Source: a virus
DNA: 20,606 nucleotides
Reading direction: 5' to 3' (one strand)
IMG/VR virus record: IMGVR_UViG_3300010885_027232
Span: 1-20,606 of that record
Made by a program: the position numbers and the translations under genes. Below the pieces are notes generated by a model. The model was not told the origin of the DNA, did not search any database, and was given only the letters and a program-made list of their open reading frames with translations. Positions 1 to 7,544 of this stretch are shown here, piece after piece (position 1 is the stretch's first letter; each line of letters begins with the position of its first letter).

Positions 1-926
1 ACCCTTTGAGTAATGTGGTGATTATAGTTTCTCCAAAGAGTGTCTATTTCTTTATCATCAAGTTCAAAAGTTTGAACAATTTGAGAAGGATGCATTCTAT
101 ATTCAGCTGCTGCCCATTCACCTTGCTCTATATAGTCAAGGTCTGAAGCTTTATCACAAGAAAATCTAACAGGGTTTACAACTTTCATTGCAGGTTCTCC
201 ATTAATTATTCCTAACCAATAAACCTCATAAGCTGAAATTAAACCATGCTTCCAACCATTATTAAATTTCTTTCTTGCATCTAATTTCTTAATTAAGTAA
301 TTAAGAATTTGTTGTCCTTGTACTTCAGCAGGGTCTCTATGGTCCCTTTTCATATAAGCTCTAACTTTATCAGGGGTAGCAGCTTCAATTTCTTGTTGTA
401 ACTGTTCCTGTATTTGTTGAGACTCTTGTTCAGATAACTCTCTACCTTTCATTTGAGCCTGGTATTCTTCTTCTTTTTGTTGTTTGATAGGGGCCATAAT
501 AGAATTAACTACAAAGTCAGTAATTCTTTTTGTCTCTTCATCTATCTTTCTATTTGAGGCTTCTTTATTAGTGGCAATTACTCTGTACCCAAAAGGTCTT
601 TTCATTTCCATACCTATCAAAGCTTTTACTCTATAAGAACAAATATCTCTATTTGCCATTTGAGCTGGCATCTCTCCTTGATCAGCACCATAAGGTGTAG
701 CTACATAAGCAAAGTCAGAAAGGTCAATAATATTATTAAACAAATCATAGTTGACTCTCATTCTTTTGTATTCATTAACCCCTCCATATCCAATAGATAA
801 GAAGTTGGCTTTAGTATCATACATGTCAATCTTTTCTCTGTACCAAAGGAAGTTGTTGTCTTCCTTTTCTTTTCTACTAAGCCTCTCAGTAGAATATGAC
901 TTGGGTTGTGTAACTGGTTGATTCAT
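1..926 (-). CDS. Portal protein, crAss-like, 5' part only (gene runs off the window)
   Basis: The frame is open from an ATG at 926-924 to the window edge, giving 308 codons of the N-terminal part. It starts MNQPVTQPKSYSTERLS and continues with a hydrophilic, helix-rich sequence (RNFL..YREKIDMYD-like segment, then IGMEMKRPFGYRV). A Gln/Glu-rich coiled segment follows, and then GWKHGLISAYEVYWLGIINGEP and the NPVRFSCDKASDLDYIE segment. Such a stretch is characteristic of crAss-like portal proteins, the dodecameric ring through which DNA is packaged and ejected. It lies 33 bases downstream of the terminase stop, which is the usual terminase-portal order. A possible promoter (TACTTTTG on the minus strand, 955-948) sits between the two genes. 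Position in the cluster and sequence style both support the call; the C-terminal part cannot be examined. Confidence 0.8.
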   Translation of the reverse strand, partial: MNQPVTQPKSYSTERLSRKEKEDNNFLWYREKIDMYDTKANFLSIGYGGVNEYKRMRVNYDLFNNIIDLSDFAYVATPYGADQGEMPAQMANRDICSYRVKALIGMEMKRPFGYRVIATNKEASNRKIDEETKRITDFVVNSIMAPIKQQKEEEYQAQMKGRELSEQESQQIQEQLQQEIEAATPDKVRAYMKRDHRDPAEVQGQQILNYLIKKLDARKKFNNGWKHGLISAYEVYWLGIINGEPAMKVVNPVRFSCDKASDLDYIEQGEWAAAEYRMHPSQIVQTFELDDKEIDTLWRNYNHHITQR

Positions 927-947
927 TTGCTTAAGGATAAGTAGTTA

Positions 948-955
948 CAAAAGTA
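948..955 (-). promoter_or_regulatory. Possible Bacteroidota -7 box ahead of portal gene
   Basis: Read on the minus strand the bases are TACTTTTG, matching the Bacteroidota primary-sigma -7 consensus TAnnTTTG, 22 bases before the portal ATG in the short terminase-portal gap. I see no good -33 TTTG at the expected distance; the upstream bases lie inside the terminase 3' end. It could be fortuitous in AT-rich DNA. Confidence 0.3.
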
Positions 956-959
956 ATAA

Positions 960-3107
960 TTATTTTAATGATTGTAATGCATTTCTATTATTATTTTTCA
1001 TATAGGCAGTGTCCATCATTTCTAAAAGTTGTTTTGCTTTGGCATTTCCTTTTGATTTTGGTTGGTATTCTTTACCATGTAAATCTTCTTGGTCTTGAAA
1101 CATAACTTGCATTAAAGCCATAACCCTATCAAAGTTTCCTTTTCTGTTATACCCAATTAATTCTTCCAACAATCCAATAGAATAGATTTGATCTAAAGCT
1201 CTAATAGGCATACCTTCATCATCAAAATCAAGTGTCTCTAGTAACCAAGATTTGATATACTTTTCACCTGCATCTTTAAGTTGGTCTATCATGTGACAAC
1301 CATATACTCTATTTACTTTAGAATTCTTAACATTTTTCTTTATAACTTCATCAGGTTGATAGGCTAAGTAATGTAACTGTTTTCTTCTTCTAAAGTAATC
1401 TTTGACATGGGTAACCTCATTCTCATGCATTATAGTGGTATTGTATAGTTCAGCAAATAATCTACAAATATAATTTACATCATCTGCTTCTCCAGGTCTC
1501 CCCACATATTCTGCAACAATTATTCTTTTAGTCCTGTCTCCCATAATAACACTCTTGTACACATAAACAGCAGCAAGAGAAGTACCTTTGTCTTGTCTAT
1601 ATGGGTCATATCCTATTTTAAAAGCTCCTCTCATAGGAACTTCAGGTGGGTATTCATATATCACAGGACATCCTTCTAAAGAAGTATTGTCAGGCTTTTG
1701 TCTATAGATTACATTAGCACTACCATCAAGAATAGGTTCTGCTTTAACTTTCTTAGAGTCATAATCATAAAATAGTTTAACAGGAGTACCCATTATCATG
1801 TGTAAATTCTTTGCTTTAACTATTTCAAGTTGTCTCTTTAATTCAAGTACAGGAAAGTTATTTGTAGAGACCATACCAAAGGCCTCAAAAGGGCCCAAAG
1901 GTTTTTCTTGCATTCTCTGTTGAATATCAGCAGATGTAGCTCCATTATCTAATAAAAGTTTTCTTTGAGCTAACTCTAATGCTTTAGCTCCTTCTTTATC
2001 AGAGTTACCTTGCTCATCATAGTAACCTTCCATATTCCAGTTAATAGGATGGAAGAAACCACATTTCATATCTTCAGAATCTTCATCCCAAATGTTTTGA
2101 AAAGGTAACATACCAAACCTTAAAGGATTAGAATGCATCTCAGAGTAATCTGCAGTACCACCTTCCATATCTCCTGAAGTACCAAACACAGTAATCATAC
2201 CTGTCTTAATTGCTCCTCCCATTACACAATCTTCTGTAGCTTTGTAAGAAGATTTTAATAATCCTGGAGTACCAAATGCTCCTGACTCTTCAAAGATTAC
2301 ATCTCTAGCATCTTTACCCCTTGCGGCATCTGCATTATCTTTAAAAGTAAGTGCCATGATTTCTGATAAAAAACCAGTCTCAACCTTTACACCATTTCTA
2401 TATTCAATAGTAGAAGCCTTAACGTGGTCCATTTTATCTACAACATCTTTAGGATAAACCCAGGCAGTGTTGGCATTAATAAAGTTAAGGTAGTTAGAAG
2501 CCATTGTAAAGATACCTTTAGGATAAAGGAATTTCTTTTCATAAGCAGCAAATATAGTAAGAGCTTTAGGATAACACAGGTAATTCTTAACAGCAATAGC
2601 TGCATTCTTATAAGAGTATCCCTTTCTTCTAGATTTACCTACAATAAGATTATACCCTCCATTTAAATAAGCTTCTTCAATCTTAACTTCTAGTTTTAAA
2701 CCTTCAAATAATTGAGATAAATTTTCAGATTCACTTACAGGAATACCTAGTCCATCTACTATACCATTAAAAGCAATTTCTCTAGTCCAAAAGTAATTAT
2801 AATCTCCATCCCAGAAATCTGGAAAGTCTGTAACTTTAGCTGATTTCTTTGCATTCATGTTCTCTACTTTAAGGATAGGACAGAAGTTTAAATAGAAATA
2901 ATGGTCCCCAGTGACTTTAACTCCACCTGAACTATAACCATTAATAATTCTATTTCTTTGTTCTTGCCAATAGGAAAACCAATCAGGAGAACCCCAAGGA
3001 TCTAGACAATAGGTATTATACCTTTGAAACTTCCTAGCTTCTTCTCTAAATACTTCTGTGTTTATCCAAATACCATCAGGGTTTCTGATTGATCCTAATT
3101 TACTCAT
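960..3107 (-). CDS. terL: Terminase large subunit (TerL)
   Basis: 715 residues. TerL is the ATP-driven packaging motor that cuts concatemeric DNA and pumps it through the portal. The ATPase domain shows a Walker A-type loop GKSRRKGYS (about 157-165), Walker B with catalytic carboxylate DVIFEESG (269-276) and the coupling motif GTSGD (309-313). The C-terminal RNase H-like nuclease domain shows GYDPYRQDKGTS with D501 as the likely first metal ligand, VAEYVG (E533) and NFDRVMALM (D660) as a plausible last acidic residue. The GKSRRKG loop with two Arg and the long insert before the nuclease are typical of crAss-like terminases. The gene starts 3 bases after the stop of the upstream DUF5856-like gene and is followed by the portal gene, so it is cotranscribed with both. 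Full length, no frameshift seen. Confidence 0.96.
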   Translation of the reverse strand: MSKLGSIRNPDGIWINTEVFREEARKFQRYNTYCLDPWGSPDWFSYWQEQRNRIINGYSSGGVKVTGDHYFYLNFCPILKVENMNAKKSAKVTDFPDFWDGDYNYFWTREIAFNGIVDGLGIPVSESENLSQLFEGLKLEVKIEEAYLNGGYNLIVGKSRRKGYSYKNAAIAVKNYLCYPKALTIFAAYEKKFLYPKGIFTMASNYLNFINANTAWVYPKDVVDKMDHVKASTIEYRNGVKVETGFLSEIMALTFKDNADAARGKDARDVIFEESGAFGTPGLLKSSYKATEDCVMGGAIKTGMITVFGTSGDMEGGTADYSEMHSNPLRFGMLPFQNIWDEDSEDMKCGFFHPINWNMEGYYDEQGNSDKEGAKALELAQRKLLLDNGATSADIQQRMQEKPLGPFEAFGMVSTNNFPVLELKRQLEIVKAKNLHMIMGTPVKLFYDYDSKKVKAEPILDGSANVIYRQKPDNTSLEGCPVIYEYPPEVPMRGAFKIGYDPYRQDKGTSLAAVYVYKSVIMGDRTKRIIVAEYVGRPGEADDVNYICRLFAELYNTTIMHENEVTHVKDYFRRRKQLHYLAYQPDEVIKKNVKNSKVNRVYGCHMIDQLKDAGEKYIKSWLLETLDFDDEGMPIRALDQIYSIGLLEELIGYNRKGNFDRVMALMQVMFQDQEDLHGKEYQPKSKGNAKAKQLLEMMDTAYMKNNNRNALQSLK

Positions 3108-3110
3108 AAA

Positions 3111-3548
3111 TTATGTAGTAATGTTTTTCAATCTATATAAAGTGTGAGCAATAAGTTGAGTAAACTCATCAATTTGATTTTGAAGAAAAGACTCTTTAAC
3201 TACTTGTCTTTCAACTTGAATAGTGTTGTACAAATCTTTAAAATAAGCTAAAGGATTAGCTATAACTTCTGACTCTTCAACTTCAGTTAATTTAAAAGAA
3301 TCATCTATTCCCATAGAAGTTTCTATGTAAGTATCAATTAAATCTAATACTTCATCATAAAAAATATTCAATGCATTATGAGTTGCAAAGGTTTTATCTT
3401 TTTGAAGTAAATGAGTTAAATGAACATCTGTTCTTGCTTTAAATAATAATGCAGGAATAGTTTCTCTTTTTCCTTTTGTTGATGCTGAAGCTTTTCCTTC
3501 AGTCATTTCATTATCATCATCATCTAACATGCTTGCTAAATTTGCCAT
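3111..3548 (-). CDS. DUF5856-like (ferritin/Dps-like helical) protein
   Basis: 145 residues. An acidic and Lys/Ser-rich N-terminus (1-30) is followed by a helical region with LLFKARTDVHLTHLLQKD and FATHNALNIFYDEVLDLID (about 35-72), then IDTYIETSMG. The spaced His residues (43, 46, 57), the Glu/Asp-rich FYDEVLDLID helix and the closing MG resemble the DUF5856 family found in crAss-like phages, which looks like a four-helix Dps/ferritin-type fold. I recognise the pattern from memory, so the family name is moderately sure and any iron or DNA role is inference. It sits directly upstream of terminase, so a packaging or virion role is possible. Its start follows a 45-base gap carrying a promoter-like GTAAAGGTAAT (reverse of ATTACCTTTAC). 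Confidence 0.75.
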   Translation of the reverse strand: MANLASMLDDDDNEMTEGKASASTKGKRETIPALLFKARTDVHLTHLLQKDKTFATHNALNIFYDEVLDLIDTYIETSMGIDDSFKLTEVEESEVIANPLAYFKDLYNTIQVERQVVKESFLQNQIDEFTQLIAHTLYRLKNITT

Positions 3549-3579
3549 AATTTTTAGTTTTAAATATTAATAATAAAGT

Positions 3580-3590
3580 GTAAAGGTAAT
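3580..3590 (-). promoter_or_regulatory. Promoter-like element ATTACCTTTAC
   Basis: The minus strand reads ATTACCTTTAC, 31 bases ahead of the DUF5856-like start codon, in the only open gap of this part of the operon. The same 11 bases occur on the plus strand at 13779-13789, 35 bases ahead of the 212-residue replication-module gene. The embedded TACCTTTA differs by one base from the Bacteroidota -7 consensus TAnnTTTG. Recurrence ahead of two unrelated genes is the main evidence. Confidence 0.35.
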
Positions 3591-3593
3591 CAT

Positions 3594-4169
3594 TTATTTT
3601 AAACTGTTAGGGTCTGCAAAAGGACTTACTATCTTTTGCCCTTTCTTTTTAACCTCTTCAAATATCTCATTATCAACTTTTTCTCTAAGAGTGTTGAGGT
3701 TTTCAAGTACTCTTGAAGTATCATTTAAAGCTGAAGTTATATCTTTAGGTTTAAAGATTGGTGCCCCTGTTCTAAGATTTACATCAGACATACTAAAGTT
3801 AATAAAGAACTGTTGCATTTTTTCAGCTGCAGATTTAGCAGCCATATAGTAGTTATAAGTCACAGAAGCCTCTGCTTGAAACTCTTTTAACTTAGCTATG
3901 CCTTGCAAAAGAAAAGAGTCATATTGGTCCCAATCAGCTCTTGTAATTATATCCTTAATAATTTTTTCTGCTCTTTGATCTTCAGGATATCCAGAATAAG
4001 GATTACTCTTCTGGATAGATGCCATGAACTCAATATAACTAAAGTCTTCTATAGCAAATCTTTTATCTGCAGATTCATCTCTGTCCCATATTTCCTTAAA
4101 AATTGGGACAAGAAGTGTTTCTGTTGTAGGACAAACTACTTTACTTTCTACTGTAAATAGTAAACTCAT
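3594..4169 (-). CDS. Conserved crAss-like hypothetical protein in the packaging operon
   Basis: 191 residues, no signal peptide or membrane segment. The sequence is helix-rich: IEDFSYIEFMASIQKSNPYSG (about 41-61), a long central helix region with KLKEFQAEASVTYNYYMAAKSA, then FINFSMSDVNLRTGAPIFKP and a C-terminal predicted coiled coil (LNTLREKVDNEIFEEVKKK). I do not recognise a named domain. Its place two genes upstream of terminase, in the virion operon, makes a structural or packaging-accessory role likely; a small-terminase role cannot be excluded but no DNA-binding helix-turn-helix is evident. Its ATG overlaps the TGA/TAA region of the preceding gene as ATGA, indicating translational coupling. 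Confidence 0.7.
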   Translation of the reverse strand: MSLLFTVESKVVCPTTETLLVPIFKEIWDRDESADKRFAIEDFSYIEFMASIQKSNPYSGYPEDQRAEKIIKDIITRADWDQYDSFLLQGIAKLKEFQAEASVTYNYYMAAKSAAEKMQQFFINFSMSDVNLRTGAPIFKPKDITSALNDTSRVLENLNTLREKVDNEIFEEVKKKGQKIVSPFADPNSLK

Positions 4170-4420
4170 ATACTTTGTTGTTGAGGGTTAAGTACTTCTT
4201 TAAGTTCTTTATAAGTTAGTACTGAAGAAAAACTTTCATCTCCTGTATAAACAACACCATGTTCAAATCCATCTTTTTCTTTATGGGAACCTATAGCATT
4301 TATATTATAAAAAGTCATAAGTCTTTTTTCACAATTATTCACATGATAATCTAAACCCATTTTTTCTAGGTTCTCAGTCTCTTCTGTATTGAAATAAATT
4401 TCTAATTCAATTGGTAGCAT
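4166..4420 (-). CDS. Small hypothetical protein (84 aa)
   Basis: 84 residues beginning MLPIELEIYFNTEETENLEK. A mixed alpha/beta composition with HVNNCEKRLMTFYNINAIGS and FEHGVVYTGDESFSSVLTYKELKEVL, ending in a Gln-rich tail. No recognisable domain. It overlaps the next gene (191 aa protein) by four bases in an ATGA arrangement and starts four bases after the stop of the 48-residue gene upstream, so it belongs to the same transcript. Codon use and spacing support it being real; the function is unknown. Confidence 0.65.
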   Translation of the reverse strand: MLPIELEIYFNTEETENLEKMGLDYHVNNCEKRLMTFYNINAIGSHKEKDGFEHGVVYTGDESFSSVLTYKELKEVLNPQQQSI

Positions 4421-4423
4421 ATC

Positions 4424-4570
4424 TTATTGGTATAAATGAAGTTCAGTTTCTTTAATTGATTTAGATATAATCTTGGCATGGACATGAAAGTCTGGTAAGC
4501 CAATTACATTCACTCCTATTTGGAAATAGGTTAATACTGTCCCTATGTACAGTCTATACTTTTGAGCCAT
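4424..4570 (-). CDS. Small hypothetical protein (48 aa)
   Basis: A short frame that fills the gap between lysozyme and the 84-residue gene exactly: ATG at 4570-4568, TAA at 4424-4426, 48 residues beginning MAQKYRLYIGTVLTYFQIG and ending ELHLYQ. It starts 3 bases beyond the lysozyme stop and ends just before the next ATG. The beta-rich composition (YRLYIGTVL, FQIGVNVIGL, DFHVHAKII) looks like a small folded protein. No known domain. Support comes from the perfect fit to the operon spacing. Confidence 0.6.
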   Translation of the reverse strand: MAQKYRLYIGTVLTYFQIGVNVIGLPDFHVHAKIISKSIKETELHLYQ

Positions 4571-4573
4571 AAG

Positions 4574-5152
4574 TTATACTTTAAAAATTGCTGTTGATCT
4601 ATTTAACCATCCTTTTAAAAACTTTGTAAGTTTTATGTTTGCTTTTACAAGGTTATTGTAAGTAGTGTTTCTAGCATTGTATAAACATTCTTCTGTTACA
4701 TACTGCATTTTTTCCCTAGTTGCAGGCCCAATTAATCCATCAGCTGGAACCTTTGCACAGCCTTGCATTATTTTAATGGCTCTAGCATTTCCCATATTAT
4801 AAGCTGTATCAAAGTACATAAGTCTTGCTTCCAAGGGCAAGATAAATGCATTGATAGCTCTGTAGTATTTAGTGTAAGCCATAGCTGCAGCTTCTTCATA
4901 AGTAGTGTCTTTAAAATCATCAAAGTTTTTAAATGACTCGGAATTTGCATTGTATGCTATACCCCAAAGAGTCCAACCTCCTGAATCTCCTGCAACATTG
5001 TGAAGATGTCCTCCTGCTTTAGGGTCAGGTACTCCTTCCCAAACTAAAGTTCTATTAAAGATGTGCTCTTTAAAATACTCAAATTCTTTTTCTACTGTTG
5101 GATTAGCTTTGGCTAATCTCATGTAGTCTTCTATGGTAAGTTTGTTTGTCAT
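4574..5152 (-). CDS. Glycoside hydrolase family 108-like lysozyme (endolysin or virion muramidase)
   Basis: 192 residues. The N-terminal part carries the GH108 signature: a helix, LVWEGVPD with the probable catalytic Glu at 39, a short insert, then HNVAGDSGGWTLWGI (51-65). This is the phage version of the EGGY..DPGGPTNYGI pattern. It continues with ALEAR-like LPLEARLMYFDTAYNMGNARA (106-125) and a peptidoglycan-binding type 3 segment, QGCAKVPADGLIGPATREKM (130-149). The family hydrolyses the beta-1,4 bond between MurNAc and GlcNAc. No signal peptide, so export would need a holin or the protein is virion-borne; its location among virion genes allows either. Start overlaps the stop of the DUF1573-like gene as TAATG. 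Confidence 0.9.
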   Translation of the reverse strand: MTNKLTIEDYMRLAKANPTVEKEFEYFKEHIFNRTLVWEGVPDPKAGGHLHNVAGDSGGWTLWGIAYNANSESFKNFDDFKDTTYEEAAAMAYTKYYRAINAFILPLEARLMYFDTAYNMGNARAIKIMQGCAKVPADGLIGPATREKMQYVTEECLYNARNTTYNNLVKANIKLTKFLKGWLNRSTAIFKV

Positions 5153-5445
5153 TATCTGATTCTTGTTGCTTTAATTATTAATATATCTACAGACGTATCT
5201 AAATACTTGATATCAATTCTCTTAGTAATTGTTTGACTTCCTTTTACTTGATCAGGTATTGCAGCATTACTATAAGTGATTACTAACTCTTTAGTATCTT
5301 TATTATAGTTTGTAGCAGTACAACCACAGTAAGGAGTTATTGCAATAATAGTAGGTACATCTTCTTTTGCTGTAAATACTACTTTTTTAGGAGACCCTGC
5401 TTTTATTACTCCTAGATTTATCTCAGGTTTAATCCAATGACTCAT
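5152..5445 (-). CDS. DUF1573-like Ig-fold protein
   Basis: 97 residues. INLGVIKAGSPKKVVFTAKED (9-29) followed by PTIIAITPYCGCTATNYN (31-48) and a later beta-rich half (ELVITYSN, QTITKRIDIKYLD) matches DUF1573, whose hallmark is a CGCT motif after the first strands of an immunoglobulin-like fold. Host relatives are usually exported lipoproteins, but no signal peptide is present here, so the phage copy is probably cytoplasmic or virion-associated. It lies between the Cys-rich gene and lysozyme and overlaps each by a single base (TAATG). The functional role is not known. Confidence 0.75.
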   Translation of the reverse strand: MSHWIKPEINLGVIKAGSPKKVVFTAKEDVPTIIAITPYCGCTATNYNKDTKELVITYSNAAIPDQVKGSQTITKRIDIKYLDTSVDILIIKATRIR

Positions 5446-5807
5446 TATCTTGTTTTTTTATGGGTTATTCTTAATTCAAACTCTCTTGACTTATTTATAT
5501 TCCAATAATTGAAGGCAATGTTATACTCTCTCTTATATATAAACCAATCTGTTTCATCTAACATCACAGGATAACAAATTCCATCACAAGTCTTGTCTGC
5601 CATTTGAAGTGCAGGAGTAGAACACCCACAATGGATGCATTCTCCATTCTCATAGCATTGTTTATTCATTACAAACAACCTATAATTAATTTGTTCAAAG
5701 ATATGAAGAGGTAATAACCAATTAAACCTTTTACTATAGAATAAAAACTCTCTTACATGCCCTTGAATGTAAGCCTTGATGTTACTTAAGTTTACTTTTG
5801 CTTTCAT
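5445..5807 (-). CDS. Cys-rich, probably metal-binding hypothetical protein
   Basis: 120 residues. An N-terminal amphipathic part (AYIQGHVREFLFYSKRFNWLLPLHIFEQI) is followed by a Cys cluster, C51, C57, C60, C62, C74 and C78, in CYENGECIHCGCSTPALQ and KTCDGICYPVM. The C-terminus is aromatic-rich (DWFIYKREYNIAFNYW). The CxxCGC and CxxxC spacing suggests a zinc or other metal site. Such a protein is a frequent neighbour of DUF1573-like genes in crAss-like phages as far as I recall, but its function is unknown. It overlaps the HU-like gene by 26 bases and the DUF1573-like gene by one base. Confidence 0.7.
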   Translation of the reverse strand: MKAKVNLSNIKAYIQGHVREFLFYSKRFNWLLPLHIFEQINYRLFVMNKQCYENGECIHCGCSTPALQMADKTCDGICYPVMLDETDWFIYKREYNIAFNYWNINKSREFELRITHKKTR

Positions 5808-6114
5808 TTTCTTTTCTTTTTAAAGCTAATTCAAATTGTTCTTTCTTTCTAAAGTAATTTGCTGGAGTTATCCTTTGTTCCTTAAACATTTTTGCATAAA
5901 GATTTAAATAATAAGTAAGTCTTTTAGGATATACTACAAAAGTACCAAAAAATTGTAACCTAGTTGTAGGAAATTCTCCTGATTCAATACCTTTTCTAAC
6001 TTCTATAAAAGGAGCTGAGCAAATCTGATTGCATTGTTCTTTTGTAAGGCCAGGATATTGGTCCTTTATAGACTCATAATACTCATTAATTAAATCAGGA
6101 TGCAATATTTTCAT
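5782..6114 (-). CDS. Putative HU/IHF-like DNA-binding protein
   Basis: 110 residues. DLINEYYESIKDQYPGLTKEQCNQI (7-31) would be the first helices and VRKGIESGEFPTTRLQFFGT (39-58) followed by FVVYPKRL the helix-turn and beta saddle typical of the HU/IHF fold (the G..F.V...G.F.V pattern). The C-terminus is very basic (KRKENESKSKLK). Crass-like phages are known to carry IHF-subunit homologues in this part of the genome. HU/IHF proteins bend DNA, so a role in genome compaction or packaging is plausible. The fold assignment is from pattern only. Start overlaps the stop of the winged-helix gene as TAATG. Confidence 0.6.
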   Translation of the reverse strand: MKILHPDLINEYYESIKDQYPGLTKEQCNQICSAPFIEVRKGIESGEFPTTRLQFFGTFVVYPKRLTYYLNLYAKMFKEQRITPANYFRKKEQFELALKRKENESKSKLK

Positions 6115-6470
6115 TACTCTTGAACTATTTTAAATTGATAGAACTGTTGCTTTTCTTCAGGCAATAATATACTGGCAATCTGTATAATACCTCCTAATTC
6201 TTCCTTAATTGCACCTTTACTCTTAAGAGAAGAGAGATGATTACTTAGTCCTCCATCTGACATAGAAAGAATTGTTTTTACTTCCTTTCTAAATGTGGTT
6301 CCAAATCTATCTTTCTCAGCCAACTCTCCTTTAAATGACATGAATGTACCAAGAACTTCTCTTTCTTTTGGAGTTAATTCTATAGGTAAAAAAGGGTTAA
6401 TAATACTTAAATGATAGATGTAATACTCAGCTCCTTTTAGCTGTAGTATGGCTTTTTGAATTATTTTCAT
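6114..6470 (-). CDS. Winged helix-turn-helix protein
   Basis: 118 residues. ELTPKEREVLGTFMSFKGEL (31-50), then FGTTFRKEVKTILSMSDGGL (56-75), SNHLSSLKSKGAIKE (76-90) and a beta wing, GGIIQIASILLP (93-104). The recognition-helix region MSDGGLSNHLSSLKSKGAI is a clear winged HTH pattern. Likely a sequence-specific DNA-binding protein, perhaps a regulator of the late arm. It lies 9 bases after the stop of the 167-residue gene and is coupled to the HU-like gene through TAATG. Confidence 0.75.
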   Translation of the reverse strand: MKIIQKAILQLKGAEYYIYHLSIINPFLPIELTPKEREVLGTFMSFKGELAEKDRFGTTFRKEVKTILSMSDGGLSNHLSSLKSKGAIKEELGGIIQIASILLPEEKQQFYQFKIVQE

Positions 6471-6479
6471 ATAATTATT

Positions 6480-6983
6480 TTAACAAGGATTTCTATATAT
6501 AATTTTACCTGCAGAAACGCTAGGAACACCAATAGCACAAGCAGTATAATTAGTATCTGTGACTACTCCTGCTGGCCCTGTCCATCTTTCTGCATGTCCT
6601 GCACAATTTGTAAAATGTATATCAACTATAGTATCTCCATTTTCTACATCTTCTTTAGCTATAATCCAAGCATATTCACTACAAACCAGTTCAGTACCTG
6701 TACTATTTAAGTCTATAAAAGACTCTTCTCCTGTGGCTATATCTATAAGATAGTCTCCTACTTGATTATATCTTCTTTCTGCTTGGTCTTTCCATGCATC
6801 ATTCCATATCTGCTCATTTCTAGGATTAAGTACAAAATAATCTTGTCCCTTATAATTAAGAAAATCCATTCTTAACTTATTAACATAGGCTTCTCTTAAC
6901 CCTGAAGAATGTAGGATATAACTAGTAGCAGGAGGGACATCAACAAGGAGTCTAACACTTATATTACTTGTAGGATCTGGCAT
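6480..6983 (-). CDS. Hypothetical protein, probably virion-associated (167 aa)
   Basis: 167 residues, starting MPDPTSNISVRLLVDVPPAT. Beta-rich with few Lys: FLNYKGQDYFVLNPRNEQIW, GDYLIDIATGEESFIDLN, ELVCSEYAWIIAKEDVENGD and a Gly/Thr/Cys-rich C-terminus (FTNCAGHAERWTGPAGVVTD, NYTACAIGVPSVSAGKIIYR) with four Cys in the last 70 residues. No named domain recognised. Composition and its place at the head of the late operon fit a head or neck component, but this is inference. Confidence 0.65.
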   Translation of the reverse strand: MPDPTSNISVRLLVDVPPATSYILHSSGLREAYVNKLRMDFLNYKGQDYFVLNPRNEQIWNDAWKDQAERRYNQVGDYLIDIATGEESFIDLNSTGTELVCSEYAWIIAKEDVENGDTIVDIHFTNCAGHAERWTGPAGVVTDTNYTACAIGVPSVSAGKIIYRNPC

Positions 6984-6990
6984 AACTTTA

Positions 6991-7311
6991 CTATTTAATG
7001 TTTTTTAATCTAGTTGTTTCATTAATCTGATCATTGTCTATAACATCTTGTTTAGTCAGTACCCCTAGCATAAGATATCTATGTACCATTGCATGAATTC
7101 CATGTATAGTTTTAGCTTCAGTTTCTCCTGAATACTCCATAGGTATAAGATGGTATTGTCCATCATATCTCTTTCTGACTAAGGTACTGAAGAATACCTT
7201 ACCAGCTCTCTCTTCTCTTCTAACTGTAGGATATAAAGGATATGTATCTTTTAAACCTTCAGGGGTTTGAAGCTTAAGTTCTTCTTTTCTTTTAGAGATT
7301 GCTTTGGTCAT
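6991..7311 (-). CDS. Hypothetical protein, first gene of the left arm (106 aa)
   Basis: 106 residues: basic N-terminus MTKAISKRKEELKLQTPEGL, then TYPLYPTVRREERAGKVFFS and KTIHGIHAMVHRYLMLGVLT, ending in a charged tail. No recognised domain. It is the first minus-strand gene and is preceded by a good Bacteroidota-type promoter (-7 box TAACTTTG, 21 bases before its ATG). It is followed after 7 bases by the next gene of the operon. Confidence 0.65.
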   Translation of the reverse strand: MTKAISKRKEELKLQTPEGLKDTYPLYPTVRREERAGKVFFSTLVRKRYDGQYHLIPMEYSGETEAKTIHGIHAMVHRYLMLGVLTKQDVIDNDQINETTRLKNIK

Positions 7312-7331
7312 ATCTTCAGATTAATATTTAG

Positions 7332-7360
7332 CAAAGTTAATAATTAAATTTAATAATCAA
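7332..7360 (-). promoter_or_regulatory. Left-arm promoter (Bacteroidota -33/-7 type)
   Basis: On the minus strand TAACTTTG (7339-7332) is an exact match to the -7 consensus TAnnTTTG. A TTG (7360-7358), inside CTTG, lies 18 bases upstream, near the expected -33 spacing. It faces the whole virion operon starting at 7311. The -33 part overlaps the first of three tandem repeats, so a protein binding those repeats could control this promoter. Confidence 0.55.
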
Positions 7361-7450
7361 GCTATAAGTTTAAAATTTTTTAAAAAATCAACCTATAACC
7401 TTAAAATTATTTTTAAAAATCAGTCTATAACCTGATAAAATTATGAAAAT
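7356..7450. repeat. Three tandem 31-32 bp repeats (iteron-like)
   Basis: Units begin at 7356, 7387 and 7419 with ATCAAGCTATAAG, ATCAACCTATAAC and ATCAGTCTATAAC, each followed by an AT-rich TTAAAATTwTTTTAAAA-type segment. Spacing is 31 and 32 bases, about three helical turns, so bound proteins would lie on one face. A further copy of the first half unit (TTTAATAATCAAGCTAT) lies at 11353-11369. Phased repeats with an AT-rich spacer fit iterons of an origin or an operator cluster next to the left-arm promoter. Confidence 0.55.
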
Positions 7451-7513
7451 TGTGAAAGTGTGAACCTCCCTACTCAAAGACCCCCACTAATTTTTAGGAT
7501 TACAAGGCCCCCT

Positions 7514-7544
7514 CCAGGTAAAATAGAAATGACTATTTTCCTGG
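7514..7544. other. Hairpin in the divergent region
   Basis: CCAGG-t-AAAATAG (7514-7526) pairs with CTATTTT-CCTGG (7533-7544), a 12-bp stem with one bulged T and a 6-base loop. It is flanked on the left by a C-rich run. No long T tract follows on the plus strand, so its use as a terminator is uncertain. Confidence 0.45.

Noticed and set aside
2424-2666. Plus-strand frames inside terminase and other minus-strand genes
   Set aside because: They are antisense to genes with clear domain motifs and have no context of their own.
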